Assembly (NCBI GenBank): GCA_958298945.1
Contig: OY282605.1
Span: 28,312,811 to 28,376,810 of the forward strand
Length of the DNA stretch: 64,000 nt
Source: Atherix ibis
Taxonomy: Eukaryota; Arthropoda; Insecta; Diptera; Athericidae
Direction of reading: 5' to 3'
Shown: positions 43,167-55,610 of the stretch, in pieces
Layout of the letters: every line of letters begins with the position of its first letter
Numbering within the stretch: position 1 is the stretch's first letter
Translations under genes and position numbers: made by a program
The notes under the pieces: model-generated
Database searches by the model: none
What the model was told of the DNA's origin: nothing
Seen by the model: the letters and a program-made list of their open reading frames with translations, nothing else

Positions 43167-46100
43167 TATGTCATTAGATAGATTTGAACTCAAGCCAATA
43201 AAATTATTAGAAAGAAAAATTGAGTATCGTTACTTTTCTGCAAATGTTCTTTTCTAAAAAAACAATAGAAGATTATTTAATATAACTAATAATTTATCAT
43301 TCTCTTATTTAAAGAAAATTATAAAATTTAATTACTTTTTTCAAATTTATTTAATTTTTTTAATAAAAAAAAAAAAGTTTTGGGACAATTATTTTTCAAA
43401 AATGTCAATGATTTTTTATTTATATTGTAACTATTCAATTTTCCTACAATTTCAATTATTATAAAACTTTTAATAATTCATAAAGATTATAGCCACAGAA
43501 TTTCTTTTTAATATGATTATTTACGTCTAGACTAAAGATCACCCATTTTTGTAAAATACCAAAAATTGACTTAAAGAAAAGGTAAAATAATGCAATGGAA
43601 AATTACTAAAAAAAAATTATAATGCAAAAAGTTTCTTTGAAATTTCCTAAAATTATAACTTTAAGCATATTTGTAACATTATTAAAACATGTTCCGAATT
43701 GGTTTTAGTTAGAAAATTTCCAACAGTCTAATTAATAAACCGACAACTTCATTTTATAATTAAATATTAAGTTTAGAAAGATAGAAAAAGATTTATTTTA
43801 TCAAACTTTAAGCTTAAAAAAAACCATCAAGCATAACAGTTAATCTTATCTATTCAAATATAAATTTAGAATAAATTAAACTAAAACAAAACATTTAAAG
43901 ATTTAGTATTTAATTTGTCAAATATTAAATAGACTTTTAGAAAGCCAGCAGTAATCCTCCCTTTTATCTTAAATCCTATAGAATTTTTTGTATATTTCAT
44001 TATATAATTTAGTTAATTATAAATACCTTTATTTATTAAATGACCCAAAATACAAATTTGAATGTTTGTTCTATTAATCCTCCTAAACATTTCTAAGATA
44101 AGTCGTCCGAAAGGTCGAATTTTTCGTAAATTTCTGCTTATCTAGGAAAAGTATTTTATCCTTTTATCAGGAAAATGTTACAAAAAAAAAATATAAGAAA
44201 AAGGAAGCAAAAACACAAATGGGGAAAAGATTGTTATTGTCAACATTATCTGTCCGTACTCATAGTAACATTTTTTTCTTCTTTTTTCTCCAAAAAAGAA
44301 AATATTTTCTCTTCAAAAAGGGTTCTTAGCAAATTATTTTCCCATCAAAGATTTTCCCATCGAAAGCTCTGCACAAATAAGGGCTGATATCAACATAATA
44401 TAATTGAGGTCATTTAAAGTATTCTGTGTTTTTTTCTTTATTGCAAAAATATACTTTATAAAATAGCATTCAGCCAAATTAGATACTTTTCAAAAAATAA
44501 CAAAAACATTTTATATTATATTAAAAATGCTTTGCTAACAAAATCGATTTGTATCTTATAAAACAGTTAAGATGCAAGTGTTCTAGTTGGATTTATTTAA
44601 TAATTACCCAAAAAAAAAGTTTAGTTGGAATGGTTTTTTTAAAAAGAAATTATTTTATATACTTTTAATAAGGGTTGAAAAATTACCATTCTTGTAGTAC
44701 AAGTACATTCAGTTTTGATCTTAATTGAATAAAATGTTCTAATAAAAAAATGCTATTTAAAGACTTATTTACCATTTTCCCAATAAAAAAACTTCAATAA
44801 AAATCTGTAAACGTAATAAAAAAAAACTAATTAAATAAAAAAAGAAAGTTTTTAGGGTCAAAACTTTCAAAGAATTCACATTAACTTTAGTATTTTTTGT
44901 GTTGTTTAAAAATGCTCTTACAAAGTCTGTACAACTCTTACCTGATTGTTCAGAAAAAAAAGAGAAAATAAATATTTTATTTAATTTTTATAAATACGAG
45001 GTAAAGTTTTTTATTATTAAAAATTTATATAATACGAGTACTAACATAAAATTCAGATGTTAATGGCGGTTTTTTTATGCCGTAGTTAAATTAAAGTGTA
45101 AAGATTTTGATTAACAAATTGAAAATTTTCAATTCAAATCTATAATATTTTAAGATGTTTATAATTTTTAATTAAACAATTTTTTTGCTTTATTGAAATT
45201 ATAAAAAAATTATACATAAATTTAAATTTGAAAAGAAAAATTTGTGAATATAAAAATATACTTAAAACTTTGTGAAAAACCGTACTGGTATCTTTCTGAA
45301 TTTAATTTTCTATAGCAACTTTTGAGTATCCTTTAAGAAAAATTAAATATGCATTTTTTTTTAATAACCGAAACTATTAGATATAAAAATAATATTACAA
45401 ATATCTTTTAATAATACTTTTTTATGATAATAGTTAATGATGAGGGGAGACATTCAGACAAATTCAAATGTAAATAATTTTGTTGATTTGAAAAGATAAA
45501 TTTGTTGGAACTTTGCTAAAAAGTTTTCCAATTTTCACTCAAATTAACTACAATTTGTCATATATATATATACACATATATTTAAAATACTATTCATTCA
45601 AGTATATTTATTATCATTTTAATATAAATAAACTTTCAAAAATATGATCAACTTTTCTGCAGTTTCTTCTTTAAATTGTCATCATTTTCATGTAATATTT
45701 ACATGAAACGAAATACAAACTTGAATTTAATGAAAAATAAAATCCTAAATAAATAAACTAAGATGAATTGGCTTATTTTATAAGGAGTAGATGATATAGT
45801 ATTAAATGGGTGGGCACTTGTTATTTCATAAGAATTTTTAGTAGATTTACCAGATCGAAAAGGTACAAAGTTGTTCATTTCGTTATGAAAGTTGTACACT
45901 ATTAACATATTACTATAAGTATGAGATAAAGTCTGCTTATTAATCTTCTTATTTACATTAAAACAAAATTTATGTCCAAATAATTTATTATAATTTCACT
46001 AATTCATTGACAAATAAATACGCAAGGAGAATTCAGAAAAGGATACAAAATGTAAAGAAATTAAGTTTCTTTCATTTCTAATCCTGGGTTAATAATACTT

Positions 46101-46491
46101 ACATAGCTAAATTAATTAGCTTATTTCAAAAAAATATAATTAGTTAAGTTAATAAAAAAAATATTGCTTTTTAAACAATTGTTATCTAAAATATATTACA
46201 GAGTAAATAGTTTTCGAAAAATTTTCATTTCAAAAAAATGTTGCAGAAACAAGTTGAGACACAAACCAATCTCACGAGAGAAGAAACGAAAACTGCAGCA
46301 CGTGTATGAACAGTCACGGTCATAAAAAAGTTTTGTACCATTTTTATCATTACAATTTCGGATACAGATTTAAGATAAATTTTTAACACATATTTTTTCT
46401 TTTCTGGTGTTTAGTACTGAAACATAAACAAAAGCACCTGTATGCCATCTGTATGCAATTGGGGGAACTAGATCTATATTTATGAATATAT
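43167..46491. other. Long AT-rich intergenic stretch, nothing recognised
   Basis: About 3.3 kb of A/T-run-dominated sequence with no frame resembling a protein and no clear transposon ends. A short (TA)n tract lies at 45560-45580. Confidence 0.55.
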
Positions 46492-47510
46492 CAGGTGATT
46501 TTTTAAGGGTTTGGTTTTCAAATATACAACAAAAAAGAACTCAGAAAACGCAAAAGTGTATGAAATTTTTATTTGAATTGATAAATTAATTCTTCTTTTT
46601 TTAGTTTTTAAAGATTATTTCATGTAAATGTTGGCCGTGACTACGTTTCAAGTGAACTATGCGAGAAATTCAATTTTGAACCACTTTTTTGAGTATCTCG
46701 TACACGTGTAATGTTGTCTTTTAAGGCTTCAAGTGATGCTCTTTTATCGCCATAGACAAGTCCTATAAAAAATAGTCTATAGCCGTCAAATCGCACGATC
46801 TGGGCGGCCAACTCATCTTTTAATATTAACTCATCTTTTAATATGTTCATTGATTCACGTACTGTGTGGCATGTAGCGCCGTCTTCTAAAAACCACATGT
46901 CGCCTTGATGCAGTTCTTACATTTTGGGTAAAAACAAAGTTCGAAATTATCAAGCAATAGCGGGTGCAATTGACGGTAACGTTACGGCCAGCTTCATCTT
47001 TAAAGAAATATGGACCGATGATTCCATAAACCTCACCAAACAGTGCATTTTTCTGGGTGCAATGGCAGTTTTTGTTTTGTCTATGGTTATTCATCATATG
47101 ACAATTTTGCTTATTCGCATACTCATTCAATCAGAAATAAGCTTCGTTGCTAAACACAATTTTTTGGTAAAAAAAAACGGATATTCCTCAAATTGTTCTA
47201 AGTGGACCCTCACTGGAAATTCGACGCTTTCGCATATCGTTCTTGCACGAACTGTATTTAACGCACTTTCAGACCAAAATCCTTGGGTAAAATCGTCCAC
47301 ATAGTCACAATCCCAACTACTGTGAACGGCGACGAATGGATAAATCGTGGTCTTCACCAACACTGAACGCTACGACAGTAACTTTTCCAACCCCGGCAGC
47401 AAGCTACGGCATACGGGTTGGTGGTTTGACATCCAATACCATCAAATTGCCATAAAATTTTCTCACTATAGCTTGAATTGCTTGCTCAGTAGGTAGATTT
47501 ATGATTTAAT
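46492..47510 (-). mobile_element. DD41D relic (GGTTTGGTTTTC-end lineage)
   Basis: The left end AGGTGATTTTTTAAGGGTTT / GGTTTTCAAATATACAAC lies at 46494-46530. Minus-strand pieces: YANKQNCHMMNNHRQNKNCH, YGIIGPYFFKDEAGRNVTVN, TRYCLIISNFVF, then in other frames DMWFLEDGATCHTVRESMNI, a short duplication of LKDELI, VYGDKRASLEALKDNI. The second Asp is kept in an EDG context. The right end is not clear. Confidence 0.82.
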
Positions 47511-47539
47511 TATTTACAAGCGTTATTTGGATATGAGTG

Positions 47540-47595
47540 TTTTTATGGGAAAATGACAATGCCAACTGAGCACTATCGTCATTTTCCCATAAAAA
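47540..47595. repeat. Perfect 18-bp-arm hairpin
   Basis: TTTTTATGGGAAAATGAC at 47540-47557 and its exact reverse complement at 47578-47595, with a 20-nt loop. It follows the DD41D relic directly. It could be fused transposon tips or a tiny foldback. Confidence 0.85.
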
Positions 47596-47689
47596 TATTT
47601 AATTTTTGGTAATTTTCGTGATTAAATGGTCTTAAGTATGTTTTAATATCAGCTTAATAAGTCATCGAAAGAAGACAACAATAATATTC

Positions 47690-48480
47690 AAATAAGTGGA
47701 TTAGTACAATTAGAAAGAGACAGAAATAATACCTTGTATAGAGAGATACAGCCATATTGTGAATATAAAGGACTATAAGATAATAATGGATAAGATAGGT
47801 AAGAATATAAAACGGAGCATCTACGATTTTGTGTCAGAATTTTTGATTAGAGATACAGAGTTTGGCTCTAAAACGCCGGAGATCTAATCTGTAAGTCCAT
47901 TTTGGTTTCAATTACTCATTGTAAAGAATGCCGTGTATTGTTAGTTTACCTATTGAGCTCTAGTATTTAATGGTAGGTTACTGCCAATAGAATATGCTGG
48001 AAAATATGGTTTACGGTGGAGAGTAAAAGTTATGTTGACATATTTGCGTACAATAAATATTGGATTTATTGATGGTGCAGAAGATGGGACCATATTTACT
48101 ATCCTGTGGAACACCAGAGGTTATGCAGACATAATCAAGAGTTTATTTGCTTGACTAGCTTGAAAATCCCGCTTTGTAAAGGATGATTTAATTATCAGAT
48201 AATAGGCGGGAGGGTTTATATAGAGTAAGTATCGGTGATAAGCTCGGTTGAAAAGTTGAAAAATCACTGAGCACACATCGCGACAATAGTTTTTCTTTGG
48301 TAGTGGAGTGTTCGTAACCAAAACCAAATTAATTTTTGAAAACCAGAATTAAGGATCCAAGCAGAGGATTGAAGGGATATATTTTTGCAAAATTTTTTGA
48401 TAGAATTAGAAGAAGACTTACTAGTCTGCAGTAAGTTGGTCAGGCTATTGGTTTAATTGGTAATTTTTATAATTGTGAAT
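47690..48480. repeat. Dispersed repeat related to the minisatellite-bearing unit
   Basis: CTGTAAGTCCATTTTGGTTT and GGAAAATATGGTTTACGG ... GAGAGTAAAAGTTATGTTGA match parts of 58400-58460 and 59255-59310. The 31-bp array is absent here. 48080-48400 has a non-A/T-biased look but only broken frames; no family recognised. Confidence 0.5.
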
Positions 48481-50135
48481 TTTCAAAAAAATTTCATAAG
48501 ATATGTAGTTGTAAAAAGGCGCCTAAATTTGAGGTTTTATAAAATATTGATCAGTTGAATTTTTTAGTAAAACTAATATTTTAATATGTGTCTCTGGTTT
48601 GACCATCTTTTTATATAAAATTGGTGAGACGATACTTTGTTAAGTTCTCATTAAGAGCTTTTCAATTGATCTTAGACTCCTACCATAAACAGAAAGCCTT
48701 AGTTTGCTAGGTTGGTGAGTACCTTCTATAGGAAAAAGATATAAAGTAACTGTATTAAAATTTATTTCACTTTTTTTTAAGTTAATTAATAATTTTTAAA
48801 CTATTACAATTATGCATCCATTTAGATATCCTGACCTTTATCTGAGAAAATTTACTATTTTACATGTTCAACGTCTAACTATGATTTAAAGTATTGAATC
48901 TTACAGCCTATAAGAATTTTCTACAAAATATTTATTTTCAAATCATAAAAGAAAGATATTTTTACAAAATGCAAAAAACGTAATTTAATATAATTTCCTT
49001 TTATACAAGTACTTTTAGATAATTTACCGTCTAATAGAAGAAATACGATTTTTGCATTAAAGTTAATGACAATCATTTAACTCACTAGCAATCAAGTAGA
49101 TCCTTCTTTAAGGATAAATAATTCAATACTGAAAAAATATTTTGATAAAAAAATAATTCACTTTGACAATTATTTACTAATCATAATTTGTATACTTCAA
49201 AATTAGTATGGAAAATTAGTAAAACTATAAGGAAATTCCTATAAAAATGGAATTGCTTAAGAAGAAAAGTTGTTTTCTTACAATAGAATCTTAAAATATG
49301 TATTTTTTTTATTTTTTAAGAAAATAATTTTTAATATCTATTTAAATTAAAATTCTTTTTAAGAAAAATATTATTTCTGAATTATAAAATACAATATTTT
49401 CAAATACAATAAATAAAAAAATTTTCTTTCCTATTTTAATTTGTCAATTAGGAAATTTTGTTGATTTCTTTTTGGATTTTTTTTTTTTTGTTAAAAAAAA
49501 TAATATTAAATTGCTAAAGATTGCATAATACATTCAAACAAATCAATTGGAAATCACACTCGTGAATGATAAGAAAATTCTGCACATGTCAGAAGTGATT
49601 GATTTGGAAAATTCTTCTATGAATCATAAATTTGCATGATTTCTTAGAAATGTGATTCGAAAATGTTTGAATCAGAATTCAAATATCGATTGGGGCTATA
49701 TTATTTGTTGTTTATCTTTATCCTCTAAGTCATATTTGAATAGATAAGGTAGATTTTCTGATAAATTATGTCCTTAAAAAAAAATAGTTTTCCTCCGGAA
49801 AGGAGATCATTACTAAAGTAATATTTTCCCAACACCAGTCGGATTTTTTTGATTTAGGTTTCTATAAAAATCAATCCATTCAAATGTTTTATTTTTATTA
49901 GAGAAGAATAGTAATTTTTACTTTAAGAATTTATTATTTAAGAAGAAGGAGATTCAATACACAGAATAGTGGACTGTTTTTCTTTATTGAACTGAGTTTA
50001 ATTTTTACAGTTGAATTATTAGTGATTGTTTGGAATATTTCGGTCCATCATACCTTATGGAATATTCTGGAACCGGTCTTTTAGACATATATTCAAAAAT
50101 ATGCCAGAATTGTAATAATACGCTAGAAACATTTA
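48481..50135. other. AT-rich intergenic, nothing recognised
   Basis: No gene or repeat supported. 49540-49720 is compositionally more complex than its surroundings but non-coding as far as I can see. Confidence 0.5.
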
Positions 50136-51169
50136 TAAGGTGTAGTAAAAAGTAATTCATTATTTTGCCAATAGATGGCTTTAGGAGTCTGTATCTCCCG
50201 TTGTAAAAGTGCGATCGGGTTGCACCAGATGGCGTTAGAAAGATAAGATTTCGTACTAAAAAAGTTTTTGATACAGTTTTGTGATTACTTGACTCAGTAT
50301 TTTTTTAGCACGCGTCAAAAATGGACACCAACAAAGAGAAAATACGCCATATTTTACAGTTTTTCTTCGATAAAAGCGAAAACGCAACCCAGGCAGCTGA
50401 AAATGTGAATAGTATTTATGGTCCTGATACTGTTACAGCCAATCACGCACAATTTTGGTTTCGTCGATTCCGTTCCGGTAATTTTGACGTCAAAAATGCA
50501 CCACGCTCTGGAAGGCCAATTGTCGAAAATGTGGATAAAATAATGGAAATCGTCGAGTCCGACCGTCACGTAAGCACTGTTTCGATTGTCCAGGAGCAAA
50601 ACATTGCACAAAAAACCGTTTGGAAGTACTCAAATAAGGTTGGATACAAAAAGAAGCTCGATGTATGGGTGCCACACGAGTTATCGCAAAAAAACCTCAT
50701 GGGCCGAATTTCCATCTGCGAATCGCTGCTGAATCGCAACAATATCGATGCATTTCTGAAGCGGATGGTTACTGGTAATGAGAAATAGGTCACTTACGAC
50801 AACGTCAAGCGACAACGGTCATGGTCAAATCGCGGTCACCCGGCGCAAACGCTGGTCAAACCAGGATTGACAGCCAGGAAGGTTTTGCTGTGTGTTTGGT
50901 GGGACTGGCCAGGAATCATCTACTATGAGCTGCTTCCCTACGGCCGAACTCTTAATTCGGACCTATACTGTCAACAATTGGACCGTCTGAAAGAAGCAAT
51001 CGCCCAGAAGCGGCCAGCTTTGGCCAATAGGAGAGGAATTGTGTTCCATCAGGACAACGCCAGGCCGCATACATCGATAGTGACTCGCCAGAAGTTCCGG
51101 GACCTTGGTTGGGATGTTCTTATGCATCCACCTTATAGTGGATGATGGATTTCTTTTTACTACACCTTA
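50136..51169 (+). mobile_element. mariner (TAAGGTGTAG-end lineage), 3' deleted
   Basis: 1034 bp with ends TAAGGTGTAGTAAAAAG and its inverse, TA duplications at 50134-50135 and 51170-51171. Transposase from 50321: MDTNKEKIRHILQFFFDKSE, FWFRRFRSGNFDVKNAPRSG, LDVWVPHELSQKN, KRMVTGNEK then a TAG in place of Trp, TARKVLLCVWWDWPGIIYYE, VFHQDNARPHTS and VLMHPPYS, where a deletion joins directly to the right end. Asp 1 is Asn (TGNEK), Asp 2 is present, Asp 3 is deleted. Confidence 0.92.
50321..51145 (+). pseudogene. Mariner transposase pseudogene
   Basis: One reading frame from ATG 50321 to a stop at 51143-51145, interrupted only by TAG 50786-50788 at the conserved Trp of GDEKW. The N-terminal 155 codons and the following 92-codon ORF (from 50867) are otherwise clean, so decay is recent. 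The C-terminal 70 or so residues with the third catalytic Asp are missing. Asp 1 is also mutated, so repairing the stop alone would not restore activity. Confidence 0.88.
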
Positions 51170-51647
51170 TATCAATTTTGCTTATATGAGTATACCCAGC
51201 CATAAATGAGCCTCATCGCTGCAAAACAAAAATTTATTCAAAAAATCTGCATCTAAAGGTTGTTGTTTAAGTATCCTTCCAGCATATACCATATTTTGTA
51301 TTTTATGATTAACTTTACAAATCATACACAAAATGGCAAATTTCAGTTTAAACAAATATATTTTTAAATAATAGATACGTTAAATAATTGCTAAATAACA
51401 GAATTATAATAATTTGTACTATAAAAGTGGATAATCCAGTATTAAGTGAAGGTCGCAATACCTAAAATTACTTTAGAAAAAGTATTCTATAAATTATCGA
51501 GATCTCAGATTCTACAACTTTATTTTAAAGTTCTGTGATATTTAAACTTAAAAATTTATCACAGAACTTTACCCCTAATAGAGAGACTGGTACATGTCGT
51601 ATAGCACCTTGGGTAAGAACCAAACAATTTTGACGGAACGCTTTGCC

Positions 51648-51736
51648 GCATGCAGTAGTAAATTTGGCGCATGCAGCAAGTCTGACGCATTAAGCAAAAT
51701 CTGTCTGATGCAGCAAATATGACGTTCGCAGCAAAT
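51648..51736. repeat. Degenerate short tandem repeat (about 17-20 bp)
   Basis: CGCATGCAGTAGTAAATTTG, CGCATGCAGCAAGTCTGA, CGCATTAAGCAAAATCTGTC, TGATGCAGCAAATATGA and CGTTCGCAGCAAATTTT follow each other. The motif (C/T)GCAGCAAAT is common to all. Confidence 0.7.
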
Positions 51737-51752
51737 TTTTTACTACACCTTA
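51737..51752. mobile_element. Solo right end of the TAAGGTGTAG mariner
   Basis: TTTTTACTACACCTTA, followed by TA: the exact right terminus of the element at 50136-51169, without a recognised left end. It might bound a small non-autonomous copy that includes the degenerate repeat. Confidence 0.6.
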
Positions 51753-51849
51753 TATAACAGAATCTTCAACTTATAGTTTGGAAAGCTCAGCCATTTTTTT
51801 TTTAACTTAGCAAATATTGATTAAAAAACCTTATTTAATATGGTTTCGA

Positions 51850-52660
51850 TTGTTCGGTTTGAGTCAAATATGCACCATTTTGTTTTATAATTAGTTACCA
51901 TTTTAAAGGTAACTTCATAATGCCTCTGTCATAGAAGTTCTGATCCCTATTAGCGAAAAACTCGACTAAACAATTTTCACAAATTTCTCTTGATGCCAAT
52001 TTGTTATCACTAAGAAAGTTAGTAGTCGCTTGGTGCCTGATCCGCACTATAAGGTGGATATATCAATACTTCCCAACCATAGTAGATGGTTTCTTTCAAG
52101 TCCCGCAAAATGCATAGCAAAGTCTACCTTGCCGTTATGCCTAGTTTAAATACCATTTCGGCCGCTTTACCACGTTTTGACCACTACTGTTTTCGCACAA
52201 TATTGTTGTATGTGACACATTTCTCGGCCCCAGTCACCATTAGTTTAAGAAATGGTTCCGTTAGGCGCAGACGAAAATTCTATCCCTCATGTTTTTCTGC
52301 ATCAATTTGAGTGGAACCCAATAGTCGAGTCTAGAAAGAAGCTCGATGTTTGGTTTCACCACGAATTTTTTTAGCGCTTGGGCAATGCTACGACTTCTAA
52401 CATATCGGCCTACTTCGATCATTTGCATGATTTTATAGATATTTTCGATGATAGACCTACCTTTGCTAGGTATTTATTTAATATCGAAAATACCGGAACG
52501 GAATCGACGAAATCAAAATTGTACGCAATTGGTTGTGAGAGTATTGGGACCATAAACACTGTGGTCCACGTGTCTTGCATTTTTACCTTTATCAATGTCA
52601 AATTGTAAAATCTACCGAATTTTCTCTTTGTTGACTTCCATCCTTTACACCCTATAATTT
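51850..52660 (-). mobile_element. mariner relic (same lineage as 50136-51169)
   Basis: Minus-strand pieces: start MEVNKEKIR near 52640, SVYGPNTLTTNCVQF, FRSGIFDIK, EVGRYVRSRSIAQALK, MVTGAEKCVTYNNIVRKQ-stop-WSKR, a deletion, GWEVLIYPPYSADQAPSDY, DNKLASREICENCLVEFFAN, RDQNFYDRGIMKLPLKW and QNGAYLTQTEQS near 51880. The whole C-terminus is kept, complementing the truncated copy 0.7 kb away. Asp 1 is Ala (GAEK). Confidence 0.85.
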
Positions 52661-53195
52661 ACAACTGAATCGACAATCCAATAAACTGTAAAAGAATTAT
52701 TTTTATTGTAGTACGGAATGTCATTCTTCCAATGAGCATAAGTCCGAACTTGTTTGATCAATACATTTACTACAGCCCAAACTAAAATATAGGAGAAAAT
52801 AACAATTATTTAGTTTAGAATTTGTAATTTTGATAAAATAATGCACTTAAATTATAAAAACTTTCTACAAACATTGTGATTCTGCCGTAGCAACATATCG
52901 AGCAAAATTTTCTTCTGCAAATTCACTATACAAAAATATCTGACAATTAATTGCAAGAAATTCAGTGTGTCTTCTGTTATCTGAGGAAGAGCATTAGACA
53001 GATCAGAAGTAAACTTTTTATAACGAGATAGAAGCACATTATAACTAGAAGAGATCTTAAGATGACGAGGAATAATATTATTCAAAATATAAACGTAACT
53101 GAAGGAATTGGATTAAATGGAAAATTCGAAGGTTTCGAGGAGTCTGCGAGTTCTAGTCCGTAAGTCTATTTAGATTTTGTAAGTCCCTTCAAGTT

Positions 53196-53460
53196 TACAC
53201 TCTTGGGACATATATGTCCCAGAGAAGTTTATACATAGAACTAACTTTTAAACCAGGATAAATATGGCCAAACAGGCCTTAAACTAAGATAAATATGGCC
53301 CAAAAGTCTTCAAACTAAGGCAAATATGTCCCAACAGTATTTAAACTGAGTTAATTATGTCCCAACAGTATTTATACTATGTCCCAACAGTCTTAAAACT
53401 AACATAAATAGGTTCCAACAGTCTTCAGACTGAGTTGAATATGTCCTAAAATTTCTGACA
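53196..53460. repeat. 31-bp minisatellite, array A
   Basis: Repeats of ATATGTCCCAACAGTCTTCA followed by AACTGAGTTAA, with substitutions (GGCC, GTTCC) and a shortened 22-bp variant near 53375. Confidence 0.88.
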
Positions 53461-53859
53461 AATAATTGCAGGAAAGCCATTGTATCTGCTAAAAGTGGCT
53501 GTCTTTTGTGCATTTTTGTCTAAAGATTTTTCTTTGAAAATGAGAAAGGCGAGACCATTACTTTCCGTTCTAAACTCAATGGACGTATGATAAGCATTTT
53601 TTTTATCTAAGGAAGAGCATTAGTCAGATCAGAAGTAAGCTTTTTTATAACGAGATAGGAGCACATTATAACTAGAAAAGATCTTAAGATGAAGAGGAAT
53701 AATATTATTCAAAGTATAAAAGTAACTGAAGGAATTGGATTAAATAGAAAATTTAAAGGCTTTGAGGAGTTCCCGTAAGTCCATTTCGATTTGTTAGTCC
53801 ATCCAAGTATTTTACTGTCTACTGTTAGAACGTTTTATTTACGTTTAGTCTTTTAACAC

Positions 53860-54270
53860 TATTGAGACTCTTGGGACACATATGTCCCAGAGAAGTTTTT
53901 ACTTAGATACTAACTACCGAAAATTCTTTTAAACCAGAATAAATATGTCCAAACAGTCCTTAAATCAAGATAAATATATCCCAACGATCTTCAAACTAGG
54001 ATAAATATGTCTCAAAAGTTTTCAAACTAAGGTAAATATGTCCCAACAGTATTTAAACTGAGTTAAATATATCCCAACAGTATTTATACTATGTCCCAAC
54101 AATCTTAAAACTAACATAAATATGTCCCAAAAGTCTTCAAACTAAGGTAAATATGTCCCAACAGTATTTAAACTGAGTTAAATAAGTCCCTACAGTCTTC
54201 ATACTATGTCCCAATAATCTTTAAACTAACATAAATAGGTTCTAACAATCTTCAGACTGAGTTGAGTATG
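53860..54270. repeat. 31-bp minisatellite, array B
   Basis: Same motif as array A with more copies (about 12-13), again mixing 31-bp and 22-bp forms in a similar order. Confidence 0.88.
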
Positions 54271-54509
54271 TCCCTAAGTTTCTGACAATTAATTGCAAGA
54301 AAGCCATTGTATCTGCTGAAAGTGGCTGTCTTTTGTGCATTTTGGTCTCAATATTTTTCAATAAAAATTAGGAAGGCGAGATCATTACTTACCATTCTAA
54401 ACCCAATGGACTATAATAACCAACTTTTTTTATCTGATTTTAAACAATTATACTTGTATTATAAATAGTTTTAAAAAATATTTATCTCCAAGCTATAAGA
54501 CACGATATA

Positions 54510-54790
54510 TTTTGGCTTAACTGTACGAACATTTCCCAGGACACATAACTTTGAGTTTCGGTGCTATCAATGTACCTCCAAAAATCACATAATTTGATGC
54601 CGTTGTAGTTTGTCTTATTAGACTATTAAAAAAAATATATTTTTGTAAGCAAATTCTTATTTTAAGAGCATTTAAAAACCAACATTTATTAAGATATGGC
54701 TCAACTACAGTACGAAAATTACAAAAATATCATCAAAAATTACCTCATAAGAATCGCGTACTATTGGAAATTTATTCTAATAATTGTTTT
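54510..54790. repeat. Dispersed repeat, copy 3
   Basis: Shares CAGGACACATAACTTTGAGT, AATTTGATGCCGTTG and ATCATCAAAAATTACCTCA with 37601-37870 and 11560-11710. Confidence 0.45.
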
Positions 54791-55066
54791 ACAAAATGGC
54801 AAAGTTTATGCCAAATAATTAAATAAAAAATTAGTCAAAATTTAACCATAAATATATTTTTTTTAAATTTTTTTTTCAAACTACAAATTGGATAATTCTT
54901 TATAACGTAAAACGAGACTTTTTAAAAAAAGATCTTCAATAAATATCATTGAAAACTGTCAGCCTTATTTAAAAGAGGAATTTTTTTAAAAGCCTGTATA
55001 ATAAATGATTCAAATCAACTTCGTTCCTAATGCGTACCATTTTAAATGCATGTCACTTAAATCAAC

Positions 55067-55610
55067 ATTTGAGTAGTACTCCCTGCACTGTGATGCCTCT
55101 AGACCGACTGTTCTTTCGTTAAACCCTCTTTTTTAACTAATATACCATTTAAATATGCTCAATAATATTTTAATATTTCTGACTGAATCCGCTAACACCA
55201 TAAATATAGCCTACAACATGAATCGCCAGATGGCCTTATGATCGTGGCGCTAAATAATGCCACCTAACTTTGCAATCAGTAACCTTGCGAACAAATTAAA
55301 AAAAATGTTTCAATAGTTAAATAAAAAACTAATTAAAATTTGAAACTAAATATATTCAAATTTTGAATAGTATTCCCAGCACTGTGATGCTTCTAGACTC
55401 ACTATTCTTTCATCAAGCCTTCTTTTTAACTATTTTTATAATTTTTTTATGCGCAATAATATTTTATTATTTCTCACTAAATCCGCTAAACCCATAAATA
55501 TAGCTCACTTTCGCTAGACAATCTGAGAGTTACAACATAAATCGCCAGATGGCCTTATGATCGTGGCGCTAAACAATGCAACCTAACTTTGATATCAGTT
55601 ATCTTACGAA
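55067..55610. repeat. Two-copy tandem duplication (about 297-bp period)
   Basis: GCACTGTGATGCCTCTAGAC (55087) recurs as GCACTGTGATGCTTCTAGAC (55380), and ATCGCCAGATGGCCTTATGA with TCGTGGCGCTAAA occurs at 55223 and 55543. The second copy carries extra sequence (CTCACTTTCGCTAGACAATC). No coding signal. Confidence 0.85.

Larger units (their letters stand above)
52938..54430. repeat. Tandemly duplicated unit containing minisatellite arrays
   Basis: A unit beginning CTGACAATTAATTGCAAGAAA, then GGAAGAGCATTAGWCAGATC, GAACTGAAGGAATTGGATTAAAT-like words and CAGAGAAGTTT, then a 31-bp array, starts at about 52938, again at 53453, and partially at 54268. Unit lengths (about 515 and 815 bp) differ because the arrays differ. 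A dispersed copy is at 58250-59330. No coding function recognised. Confidence 0.85.

Noticed and set aside
52852..53085. 77-codon minus-strand ORF as a conserved small protein
   Set aside because: It covers the start of the duplicated minisatellite unit; the other copies do not keep the frame.
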